From contig DPMS01000560.1 of NCBI GenBank assembly GCA_003541285.1, positions 1 through 20,350 of the forward strand: a DNA stretch of 20,350 nucleotides, written 5' to 3'. Both the position numbers and the translations under genes were made by a program. The notes beneath the pieces were generated by a model that ran no database searches, was not told the DNA's origin, and was given only the letters and a program-made list of their open reading frames with translations. Source of the DNA: Actinomycetota bacterium. Its GTDB lineage: Bacteria; Actinomycetota; Actinomycetes; Streptosporangiales; Streptosporangiaceae. Every line of letters begins with the position of its first letter. The stretch's first letter is position 1. Positions 1-7,020 of this stretch are shown here, piece after piece.

Positions 1-38
1 CCACGGCCCGCAGGGAGCCGGCCCGCCCGGGATGAGCC

Positions 39-206
39 GTGGCCAGAAAAGGCTGCTATCACAGCCCAACATGACCACGTCCGCCCGATCCAGGCTCGCC
101 GCGTGGTCAGAAAAGGCTGCTATCAACCCAAAATGACCACGTCCCGGCAGACCCCCGCTGCCAGCGCCAGGGGAGATATCCGGTCATAGCAGCCCAAATT
201 GACCAC
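39..206. repeat. Cluster of GTGGTCA/TGACCAC palindromic repeats (REP-like)
   Basis: Three related elements lie at 39-82, 103-144 and 182-206. Elements one and two start with GTGGTCA (GTGGCCA in the first), then GAAAA, then GGCTGCTATC, and end with TGACCACGTCC. The third is the same half-site inverted: its reverse complement reads GTGGTCA, five bases, GGCTGCTAT. Each element is thus built from inverted half-sites (GTGGTCA, five-base spacer, GGCTG) and can fold into a hairpin. No coding frame explains them. They resemble non-coding REP or MITE-like repeats; mobility and function are not shown. An additional 7-bp inverted repeat, CCACGGC/GCCGTGG, spans 1-42. Confidence 0.7.
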
Positions 207-267
207 GCCCGCGTGGCGCTGACTGGGAGCAGGGCACGATGTGGTTGTTCTGGGTGGTGATGGCATA

Positions 268-507
268 CTCGCCAAACGGAAGTTCGAACAGATCGCCCAC
301 CCGGAAGTCAGCCTCCGGTGTGCGGGCACGCGCGATTGAGGTCAGCGCCTGCGGCGCATCGAGGCCGGATACCTGCGCGCCGCGTCCCGCGGCGACGGCA
401 GCCGCATAACCGGATCCGCGGGCGATGTCGAGCAGCCGTGTTCCCTGGCCCACTCCCAGCTGGTCAAACAGCGTCTCAAGCAGCGGTCCCGCACATAACC
501 CGGCGCC
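268..507 (-). pseudogene. Remnant of a class I SAM-dependent methyltransferase
   Basis: The minus-strand frame encodes about 80 residues that look like the start of a Rossmann-fold methyltransferase: a segment reading GVGQGTRLLDIARGSGYA, then a motif II-like GAQVSGLD and a motif III-like DFRVGDLFELPF. In intact relatives the first motif is normally LDxGCGSG; here GCG has become ARG, which should damage SAM binding. Similarity stops after LPFGE, so the remaining catalytic part is absent and the frame continues into the repeat cluster. No convincing start or ribosome site is present. I read it as a decayed 5' fragment. The original substrate cannot be inferred. Confidence 0.6.
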
Positions 508-567
508 CCAGGCAAAACCCCCGCGACGGGCGGCATGGCAGCCGCATAGGCTGATCGCCGGCCTTAC

Positions 568-573
568 GAAGGA
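568..573 (+). promoter_or_regulatory. Ribosome binding site that sets the hen1 start
   Basis: GAAGGA lies 7 bases before GTG at 581. The reading frame is open further upstream to about 425, but that part is antisense to the methyltransferase remnant and has no Hen1 similarity. The site and the Hen1 N-terminal sequence (VLLTITNTSPPATDIGF) both favour the GTG at 581. Confidence 0.6.
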
Positions 574-580
574 CACCCAG

Positions 581-2032
581 GTGCTGCTGACGATCACCAA
601 TACCTCACCTCCTGCCACAGACATCGGGTTCGTGCTGCACAAGAATCCGGCCGCGGTGCGCCGCGTGGATATGGGGTTTGGGGTTGCCCACGTCTTCTAC
701 CCGCAGGCGGAGACCGGCAGTTGCACGATCGCGCTGCTGTGCGAGGTCGACCCAGTGGCACTGGTGCGCCGCAGCCGGGGCGGGCCGTTCCCGCTCGCCG
801 CCTACGTGAACGACCGGCCATACACCGCGTCCTCGTTCCTGAGCGTGGCGCTGCGCAAGATGTTCGGCACCGCGCTGCAGGGCAGGTGCAGCCAGCGGCC
901 GGACCTGGTGGAGGAGCGGCTCGACCTGTCGGCGCGGCTGCCGGTGCTGCCGTGCCGGGGCGGGGAGCCGCTGCTGCGGCGGCTGTTTGAGCCGCTCGGC
1001 TACCAGGTGAGCGCCAGGCCGGTCCCGCTCGGGCCAGGACTGGACGGGTGGGGTGACAGCCCGTATTACGACGTCCGGATCACCGCCACCTGCCGGGTCC
1101 GCGACCTGCTCGGCCACCTGTACGTGCTGCTGCCTGTGCTGGACGACGACAAGCACTACTGGGTGACCAGGGACGAGATCAGCAAGCTGGTGGATGAGGC
1201 GGGGGAGTGGCTGGCCAGCCATCCCGAGCGGGACGTCATCGTCCGGCGCTATCTGCGCCACCAGTCACGGCTGGCCGCCGACGCGCTCGCCCGGCTGGCC
1301 GACGAGGACGGGGCCGGTGCCGGGGATGCCGAAGCTGACGACAGCGACGACGAGGCCGGTGCCAGGGTGCCGGCCGGTCCTGGGGACCAGGCAGGTGCCG
1401 GCGGCCAGGGCAGCCCGGACCCCGTGGTGCACACCCGGCTGCGGGACCTGCGGGTAGCGGCGGTGACCGTGGCGCTGACCGCGGCGGGCGCGCGGCGGGT
1501 GCTGGACCTGGGCTGCGGCGACGGCCGTCTGATCGACGCCCTGCTGCGCAACGGGCAGTTCGAGGAGATCACCGGCGTGGACGCCTCCGCCGCCGCCCTG
1601 GACCGGGCGGCGCGGCGGCTGCGGGTAGCTGAGATGGCTCCGCGGCAGCGGGAGCGGGTAAAACTGCTGCTGGGTGCGCTGACCTACCGGGACAGCCGGC
1701 TGGCCGGCTACGACGCGGCCGTCCTGATGGAAGTGATCGAGCACGTTGACCCCGCCCGCCTGGGCGCCCTGGAGCAGGCCGTGTTCGGTGAGGCTGCTCC
1801 GGCCACCGTCATTGTCACCACTCCCAACGCCGAGTACAACGTGTGCTACCCGGGCCTGGCGGCGGGCGTTATGCGGCACCCGGACCACCGGTTCGAATGG
1901 GACCGGGCGCAGTTCCGCGCCTGGGCGCAGGGGGTGGCCGGGCGGCACGGCTATCAGGTCGCCTTCGCGCCGGTCGGAGAACACGACCCGCAGGCCGGGC
2001 CGCCCACCCAGATGGCGGTGCTGACCCGGTGA
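581..2032 (+). CDS. hen1: RNA 3'-terminal ribose 2'-O-methyltransferase Hen1
   Basis: The 483-residue protein is the methyltransferase half of the bacterial Pnkp/Hen1 RNA repair complex. In that family, Hen1 adds a 2'-O-methyl group to the 3'-terminal ribose of a broken RNA before ligation, so the repaired site resists being cut again by the same ribotoxin. The N-terminal half (about 1-240) matches the bacterial Hen1 domain that activates the Pnkp ligase. An acidic, Ala/Gly-rich linker follows at about 245-285, then a methyltransferase domain. Visible motifs are the SAM loop LDLGCGDG (308-315), the metal-binding EVIEH (384-388) and RHPDHRFEW, where His436 corresponds by spacing to the fourth Mn ligand. 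GTG start with GAAGGA upstream. The stop overlaps the pnkp start (GTGA), implying translational coupling. The domain layout is complete and no defect is visible. Confidence 0.95.
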   Translation: MLLTITNTSPPATDIGFVLHKNPAAVRRVDMGFGVAHVFYPQAETGSCTIALLCEVDPVALVRRSRGGPFPLAAYVNDRPYTASSFLSVALRKMFGTALQGRCSQRPDLVEERLDLSARLPVLPCRGGEPLLRRLFEPLGYQVSARPVPLGPGLDGWGDSPYYDVRITATCRVRDLLGHLYVLLPVLDDDKHYWVTRDEISKLVDEAGEWLASHPERDVIVRRYLRHQSRLAADALARLADEDGAGAGDAEADDSDDEAGARVPAGPGDQAGAGGQGSPDPVVHTRLRDLRVAAVTVALTAAGARRVLDLGCGDGRLIDALLRNGQFEEITGVDASAAALDRAARRLRVAEMAPRQRERVKLLLGALTYRDSRLAGYDAAVLMEVIEHVDPARLGALEQAVFGEAAPATVIVTTPNAEYNVCYPGLAAGVMRHPDHRFEWDRAQFRAWAQGVAGRHGYQVAFAPVGEHDPQAGPPTQMAVLTR

Positions 2033-4641
2033 AGACCATCACGATCCCGAAACTGTCATTGGTCGTGCTCGTTGGCGTGACCGGATCCGGCAAGTCGTCC
2101 TTCGCGGCCCGGCATTTCCGGCCGACCGAGGTGCTGTCCTCGGACTTCTTCCGCGGCCTGGTCGGCGACGACGAGAACGACCAGTCCGTCACCGCGCAGG
2201 CCTTCGAGGCGCTGAACGCGGTGGCCGCGCAGCGGCTCGCGCTCGGACGGCTGACCGTCATGGACGCGACCAATCTGGATGCGGACGCGCGCCGGCCGCT
2301 GCTGGCCCTGGCCCGGGAGCACCACGTGCTCCCGGTGGCGATCGTGCTCGACATCCCGGAGAAGGTCTGCCTGGAACGGATGGCGGCACGACCGGACCGG
2401 AATTTCGGTCAAGACGTGGTCAGGCGGCAGCGCAGCGCGTTCTCGCGTTCACTCGGCCGGCTGGAGCGCGAAGGGTTCCGCCGGGTGTTCGTGCTGCGCG
2501 GGGTGGCCGAGGTGGACGCGGCGGAAGTCGTCCGCGAGCCCGCATGGACGGACCGGTCGGGTTCCCGCGGGCCGTTCGACATCATCGGCGACGTGCACGG
2601 CTGTCACGCCGAACTGGCGGCCCTGCTGGACCTTCTCGGCTACCAGGCCGGCCAGGACGGGACCTGGCGGCACCCGGCCGGCCGGACCGCGGTGTTCCTG
2701 GGTGACCTGGTCGACCGTGGCCCCGGCACGCCTGGCGTGCTGCGCACTGTGATGGCGATGGTGGCGGCGGGCTCCGCGTTGTGCGTACCGGGCAACCACG
2801 AGCACAAACTGCTGCGGGCGCTGCGCGGCCGCGATGTCAGGATCAGCCACGGCCTGGCCGAATCGCTGGCGCAGATCAGCGCCGAAGGCGAGGAGTTCCG
2901 CCACCGCGTTATCACGTTCCTGGACGGTCTGATCAGCCACTACGTACTCGACGGCGGGCAGCTGGTGGTGGCACACGCGGGGCTGCCCGCGCAGATGCAC
3001 GGGCGGGCGTCCGGGGCGGTGCGGGCCTTCGCCCTGTACGGCGAGACCACCGGCGAGACCGACGAGTACGGCCTGCCGGTCCGCTATCCGTGGGCGCGCG
3101 ACTACCGGGGGAGCGCGCTGGTCGTCTACGGCCATACCCCCGTGCCCGAGGCGGCGTGGGTGAACAACACCATCTGCATCGACACCGGTTGCGTGTTTGG
3201 GGGGCGCCTCACCGCCCTGCGGTACCCGGAGCGTGAACTGGTCTCGGTGCCCGCGCAGCGGGTCTACTACGAGCCGGCCCGGCCGCTGGTGGCGCCCGCC
3301 CCGGCCGCGGGCGGGCCGGCCGGGACAGCTGGCCTGGCGGGAGCGGCTGGCCTGGCGGGAGCGGCTGGCCTGGCGGGAGCGGCTGGCCTGGCGGGGACGG
3401 ACGGGCAGGGCTGGCGGCCCGATGTGGCGGACGTGCTCGGCCGGCGGGCGGTCGAAACCGGGCTGCGCGGGCGGGTGACCATCCCGGGGCGCAACGCGGC
3501 CGCGGCGCTGGAGGTGATGAGCCGGTTCGCCGTCGCCCCGGGCTGGCTGATCTACCTGCCGCCGACGATGGCGCCGGTACCGGCAAGCGAGCGGCCTGGG
3601 CTGCTGGAACACCCGGCTGACGCGCTGGCCGTCTACCGCCGGGACGGCGTGCCGGCCGTGGTGTGCGAGGAGAAGCACATGGGCTCGCGCGCGGTCGTGA
3701 TCGTCTGCCGGACGCCGGAGGCGGCCAGGGACTGGTTCGGCGCGGACGGGCCCGGCATCGTCTACACCCGCACCGGCCGGCGGTTTTTCGCCGACGCGGC
3801 GATGGAGGTGGCGCTGCTGGAGCGGGTGAAGGCAGCGCTGGCAGCCGCCGGGCTGTGGGCGGAGCTTGGCGACTGGGCCGCGCTGGACTGCGAGATCATG
3901 CCCTGGTCGCTGAAGGCGGCCGACCTGGTGCGCGGGCAGTACGCACCCGTTGGCGCCGCGGCCGTGGCCAGCCTGACCGCTGCCAGCCAGGCCCTGGCCG
4001 CAGCCGGGGCCAGGGGCCTGGAGGTGGCCGGGCTCAGCGAGCGGACACAGGCCAGGCTGACGGCGGCGCAGGCCTTCACCCGCGCCTATCACCCCTACAT
4101 CTGGCCGGTGTCGTCGCTGGACGATGTGCGGCTGGCGCCCTTCGTGGTGCTGGCAGGCTCGTCCGGCACCTGCCTGCATCGCGATCACGCCTGGCACATG
4201 CACATCGCAGAACGCCTCGCGCGAACTGACCCGCTCATCACGCCGACCCGTCACCTCGCGGTGGATGTCAGTGACGCGGCTGCCGAGCCGGCCGTGACCG
4301 CCTGGTGGGAGGAGATCACGGGCTGCGGTGGGGAGGGGATGGTGGTCAAGCCGGCCAGCCCGCTCACCCAGGGACGGCGCGGCCTCGTCCAGCCCGGGGT
4401 CAAGTGCCGTGGCCCCGAGTACCTGCGGATCATCTACGGGCCCGAGTACACCCTGCCGGGCAACCTCGGCCGGCTGCGGGAACGCAACCTGGGGCACAAG
4501 CGATCGCTGGCCCTCGGCGAATTCGCGCTCGGGGCGGAGGCGCTGGAGCGGTTTGTGCGCCGTGAACCCGCGTTCCGCGTGCACGAGTGTGTGTTCGGCG
4601 TGCTCGCCCTGGAAAGTGAGCCGGCCGACCCGCGGCTGTAG
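2029..4641 (+). CDS. pnkp: Polynucleotide kinase-phosphatase-ligase Pnkp (RNA repair)
   Basis: The 870-residue protein has the same length as the well-studied Clostridium thermocellum enzyme. It combines three activities that heal and seal broken RNA ends, such as tRNA cut by ribotoxins. The N-terminal 5'-kinase has a P-loop GVTGSGKSS (Lys22, Ser23) and SSDFFRG. The central metallophosphoesterase removes 2',3'-cyclic phosphate or 3'-phosphate and shows GDVHG (Asp188, His190), GDLVDRG, GNHEHK, HAGL and YGHTP. The C-terminal adenylyltransferase/ligase has EEKHMGSR with nucleotidyl Lys549, GEGMVVKP and VKCRGPEYLRIIYG. GTG start chosen from the 4-base overlap with hen1 and the KTITIPKLSLVVLVGVTG beginning; the frame stays open 186 bases upstream inside hen1. 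The phosphatase-ligase linker carries an 18-bp tandem repeat. In the known complex two Pnkp and two Hen1 subunits assemble, and sealing depends on Hen1. Confidence 0.96.
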   Translation: MKTITIPKLSLVVLVGVTGSGKSSFAARHFRPTEVLSSDFFRGLVGDDENDQSVTAQAFEALNAVAAQRLALGRLTVMDATNLDADARRPLLALAREHHVLPVAIVLDIPEKVCLERMAARPDRNFGQDVVRRQRSAFSRSLGRLEREGFRRVFVLRGVAEVDAAEVVREPAWTDRSGSRGPFDIIGDVHGCHAELAALLDLLGYQAGQDGTWRHPAGRTAVFLGDLVDRGPGTPGVLRTVMAMVAAGSALCVPGNHEHKLLRALRGRDVRISHGLAESLAQISAEGEEFRHRVITFLDGLISHYVLDGGQLVVAHAGLPAQMHGRASGAVRAFALYGETTGETDEYGLPVRYPWARDYRGSALVVYGHTPVPEAAWVNNTICIDTGCVFGGRLTALRYPERELVSVPAQRVYYEPARPLVAPAPAAGGPAGTAGLAGAAGLAGAAGLAGAAGLAGTDGQGWRPDVADVLGRRAVETGLRGRVTIPGRNAAAALEVMSRFAVAPGWLIYLPPTMAPVPASERPGLLEHPADALAVYRRDGVPAVVCEEKHMGSRAVVIVCRTPEAARDWFGADGPGIVYTRTGRRFFADAAMEVALLERVKAALAAAGLWAELGDWAALDCEIMPWSLKAADLVRGQYAPVGAAAVASLTAASQALAAAGARGLEVAGLSERTQARLTAAQAFTRAYHPYIWPVSSLDDVRLAPFVVLAGSSGTCLHRDHAWHMHIAERLARTDPLITPTRHLAVDVSDAAAEPAVTAWWEEITGCGGEGMVVKPASPLTQGRRGLVQPGVKCRGPEYLRIIYGPEYTLPGNLGRLRERNLGHKRSLALGEFALGAEALERFVRREPAFRVHECVFGVLALESEPADPRL
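3328..3399 (+). repeat. 18-bp tandem repeat in the pnkp linker (AGLAGA x4)
   Basis: Four head-to-tail 18-base units at 3328, 3346, 3364 and 3382 encode AGLAGA three times and then AGLAGT. The first three are base-identical (GCTGGCCTGGCGGGAGCG) and the last differs at two positions. The array is in frame and lies between the phosphatase and ligase domains, so copy-number change by slippage would alter linker length without a frameshift. The identity of the units suggests recent expansion. Confidence 0.9.
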
Positions 4642-4774
4642 GCAACGAGGTGCCGTTAAGAGCAAGCTGTCAGCGATTGCGCGGCCAGCATGTGCCCGAA
4701 GGACGGGCCCAAAGGCCCTGCCACCTGCCGCCCGGTGCGCGCTTACTGGAGTTCAGACGGTATGGGAGGCGCGC

Positions 4775-5206
4775 ATGCAGCAACGGGTGCCAAGGAGGGC
4801 ATGGTCCTCACGCAGGGGAGCCGCCCGGCGTCCCCGCGTGCTGGTCGAAGACGACCATCGCTCCCTCGCGATCTCAGATTTCTCCATGTTCGACAAGGCG
4901 GGCTTCGACGTCGCCGTGTGCTCGGGGCCGGGCGGCAGCCCGCGGGACTGCCCGCTGTTGCGTGGCCAGGAGTGCGCTGCGGTGGCCGGCGCTGACGCCG
5001 TGCTGCACGGGCTCGACCCGGAACTCGGCATCGCCGCAGCCATCCGGCGACGGCATCCGGACGTCGTGGTGGTGGTTGAACAGCAGCGGCGCGCGGACGG
5101 GAGTCTGCCGATGGTACCCGATGGATGCGTGCCACTTGTCTATCCGTGCTCGGTGAACGGCCAGGTGGACGCGCTGCGCCGGGCACTGGCTAGCCGCCGC
5201 GCCTGA
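4775..5206 (+). CDS. Receiver-like small protein with CPLLRGQEC motif, function unknown
   Basis: The 143-residue protein begins, after a basic leader, with RVLVEDDHRSLAISDFSMF, which resembles the first strand and acidic pocket of a response regulator receiver domain. The usual phosphoacceptor aspartate at the end of the third strand is not evident; the matching region reads ADAVLHGLDPELG. Residues 49-67 carry three cysteines (CSGP...DCPLLRGQEC), unusual for a receiver and possibly a metal or redox site. There is no output domain. The start is ATG with GGGAGG six to eleven bases upstream. It lies 133 bases after pnkp on the same strand, and the sequence does not show whether they share a transcript. 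I recall similar small actinobacterial proteins of unknown function. Calling it a pseudo-receiver is inference. Confidence 0.75.
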   Translation: MQQRVPRRAWSSRRGAARRPRVLVEDDHRSLAISDFSMFDKAGFDVAVCSGPGGSPRDCPLLRGQECAAVAGADAVLHGLDPELGIAAAIRRRHPDVVVVVEQQRRADGSLPMVPDGCVPLVYPCSVNGQVDALRRALASRRA

Positions 5207-5267
5207 GGCTGGCGCGGCCGGTGACCGCACGGCGGCGTTAGGCTGCGGACTGGAGGAGGGCGCCGCC

Positions 5268-6047
5268 ATGGAGTTCGAGCACATCCTTGTCGACAGGTCA
5301 GGCGAATTCGCGACCGTCACGATGAACCGGCCGCAGCGGCGCAATGCCCTGTCGCTGGCGCACATGCGGGAACTGATCACAGCGTTCCGTCAGATCGGGG
5401 ACAGCGATGCCCTGGGCGCCGTGCTGGCCGGAAACGGCCCGGTATTCAGCGCCGGGCACGACTTCGCCGACGTCGCCGACGCTGATCTGCCGGCGGTGCG
5501 CTCGCTGCTGATGACCTGCACCGAGCTGATGGATCTCATCCAGCAGGTCCCCCAGCCGGTGGTGGCGCGGGTGCACGGGCTGGCCACCGCGGCCGGCTGC
5601 CAGCTCGTCGCGACCGCCGATCTCGCCGTGGCCAGTGAGGACGCGGGTTTCGCCGCCCCCGGGGGCAAGGGCGGCTGGTTCTGCCATACCCCGATGGTGG
5701 CGATCGCCAGGAACGTCGGCCGGAAGCGGGCCATGGAGATGGCGCTGTCGGGCGACGTCATCGACGCCCGGACGGCACTGGACTGGGGACTGGTCAACCA
5801 GGTGGTTCCGGCCGGGCAGCTCGACTCCGCCGTCCAGGACCTGCTGGAACGCGTCACCCGGGGGTCCGCGGAGAGCAAGGGAATCGGCAAGCAGGCACTC
5901 TACGCCCAGATCGATCTCGACCAGCCCAAGGCCTACGCCTACGCGGTCGAGGTGATGGCCGCGACCAGCCAGCTGCCCGACGCGCGGGAGGGGATGCGCG
6001 CCTTCCTGGGCAAGCGCAAGCCGCAGTGGCGCCGCGGGCGGCCATGA
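5268..6047 (+). CDS. Enoyl-CoA hydratase/isomerase family protein, ECHDC3-like
   Basis: A 259-residue crotonase-fold protein. The two oxyanion-hole segments that hold the acyl-CoA thioester carbonyl are present: FSAGHDF (60-66) and ATAAGCQ (107-112). The two glutamates used by classical enoyl-CoA hydratases are not. The first position is Gln112 in AAGCQ, and the second region reads FAAPGGKGGWFCHTP without an acid. The second segment, together with the C-terminal EGMRAFLGKRKPQW, matches the ECHDC3 branch rather than a standard beta-oxidation hydratase. It is likely a cytosolic acyl-CoA-binding enzyme of unknown reaction. The ATG start has a strong GGAGGAGGG 7 bases upstream. It begins 61 bases after the receiver-like gene and converges with the SDR gene, separated by 16 bases that form a hairpin. 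Confidence 0.9.
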   Translation: MEFEHILVDRSGEFATVTMNRPQRRNALSLAHMRELITAFRQIGDSDALGAVLAGNGPVFSAGHDFADVADADLPAVRSLLMTCTELMDLIQQVPQPVVARVHGLATAAGCQLVATADLAVASEDAGFAAPGGKGGWFCHTPMVAIARNVGRKRAMEMALSGDVIDARTALDWGLVNQVVPAGQLDSAVQDLLERVTRGSAESKGIGKQALYAQIDLDQPKAYAYAVEVMAATSQLPDAREGMRAFLGKRKPQWRRGRP

Positions 6048-6076
6048 GACCGCCCGGCGCCCGCTAGCGGGCGGTC
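6048..6076. terminator. Bidirectional hairpin between convergent genes
   Basis: GACCGCCC (6048-6055) pairs with GGGCGGTC (6069-6076). Inside is a perfect 16-base palindrome, CGCCCGCTAGCGGGCG (6058-6073), which contains the SDR stop codon. There is no U tract, as is common in actinobacteria. The position between two converging stop codons fits a shared terminator. Confidence 0.55.
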
Positions 6077-6834
6077 CAGCCGCCGTCGACCAGGATGGTC
6101 TCGCCGGTGATCAGCGAGGCAGCCGGGGAGGCGAGGAAGACCACCACGCCTGCCACCTCGACCGGCTCACCGATGCGGTGCAGCGCGGCGATCCGCTCAA
6201 TCACATCCGCCCGGAACTGCGGGTCCGACAGAGCCGGTTCGGTGCCGGGGGTGCGGATGAACGTGGGTGCGACCGCGTTGACGGTGATTCCGTACTGGCC
6301 CCATTCGATGGCAAGGCACCGGGTCAGGTGGGCGATAGCGGCCTTGGTCATGCAGTACACCGATTCGCCGGGCAGCGCGACCGCACCGGCTTGCGAACCA
6401 AGGTTGATGATCCGGCCGTACCCCTGTTCGATCATTACCCGCCCGGCGGCCTGGCTGGTGAAGAAAGTCCCTTTAAGATTGACCGCCACGGTCGCATCGA
6501 AGTCTTCTTCCCGGACTTCCCGGGCCGGGTTCCCCGGCGCGACGCCGGCGTTGTTGACGAGAATGTCGAGCCGGCCGAACCGCTCTACGGCCTTGGCCAC
6601 TGCCGGACCGATCTCATCCATCCGGGAGATGTCCATCTGAAGTGGCAACGCGCGGCGCCCAAGCCGCTCGATCTCCCCGGCTAGGCCCGCGCCCGTTGCC
6701 ACGTCACGAAACCCGAGTGCGATGTCCGCACCGGCCGCCGCCAGCGCCAGCGCGATCGCACGGCCGAGGCCGCGGGCCGCCCCGGTCACCATTGCGACCC
6801 GGCCCGGCACCTCAAACACTGGCAGCACACTCAT
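6064..6834 (-). CDS. SDR family NAD(P)-dependent oxidoreductase (FabG-like)
   Basis: A 256-residue classical short-chain dehydrogenase/reductase. It shows the cofactor-binding TGAARGLG (18-25), NNAG (94-97), the catalytic triad Ser147 (NLGSQAG), Tyr160 and Lys164 (YCMTK), and a C-terminal ETILVDGGWTAR ending typical of the FabG-like group. The substrate cannot be read from sequence. Close relatives act on sugars, 3-oxoacyl thioesters or alcohols. The start is the ATG at 6834 with GAGGAG six bases upstream. The frame is open 57 codons further, but that part has no SDR similarity. The 186-base gap between this gene and the deacetylase upstream of it contains GC-rich hairpin potential near 6976-6992, so independent transcription is possible. 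Confidence 0.92.
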   Translation of the reverse strand: MSVLPVFEVPGRVAMVTGAARGLGRAIALALAAAGADIALGFRDVATGAGLAGEIERLGRRALPLQMDISRMDEIGPAVAKAVERFGRLDILVNNAGVAPGNPAREVREEDFDATVAVNLKGTFFTSQAAGRVMIEQGYGRIINLGSQAGAVALPGESVYCMTKAAIAHLTRCLAIEWGQYGITVNAVAPTFIRTPGTEPALSDPQFRADVIERIAALHRIGEPVEVAGVVVFLASPAASLITGETILVDGGWTAR

Positions 6835-7020
6835 CCAGGACTCCTCAGCAGTTGCCGTCGCCGTTGGCGGATGTTTCAACCCCACTGAACAGGTCTTTCC
6901 CGTTGGATGCAGGGCATTTGACCCGGGAGTGGGTGGCCGGCAACGGCAACTGGCGCCGTGCCGGGCGGGGAGTGCCGGCTGGCGGCGCCAGGCGTTCTGG
7001 CGCAAGGCCCGGGCTGGGGA

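Noticed and set aside
39..206. CRISPR array
   Set aside because: Only three units, one inverted, with unequal spacing (about 21 and 38 bases between elements) and no cas genes. The pattern fits palindromic intergenic repeats.
2449..4665. Long open frame (738 codons) on the minus strand opposite pnkp
   Set aside because: Pnkp on the plus strand has clear domains and all motifs. The antisense frame is open only because of high GC codon bias, and its protein is Arg/Pro/Gln/His-rich with no family likeness.
4328..4774. Upstream extension of the receiver-like gene into the end of pnkp
   Set aside because: The frame is open but overlaps Pnkp coding sequence and has Arg/Ser-rich shadow composition. 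A good ribosome site supports ATG at 4775.
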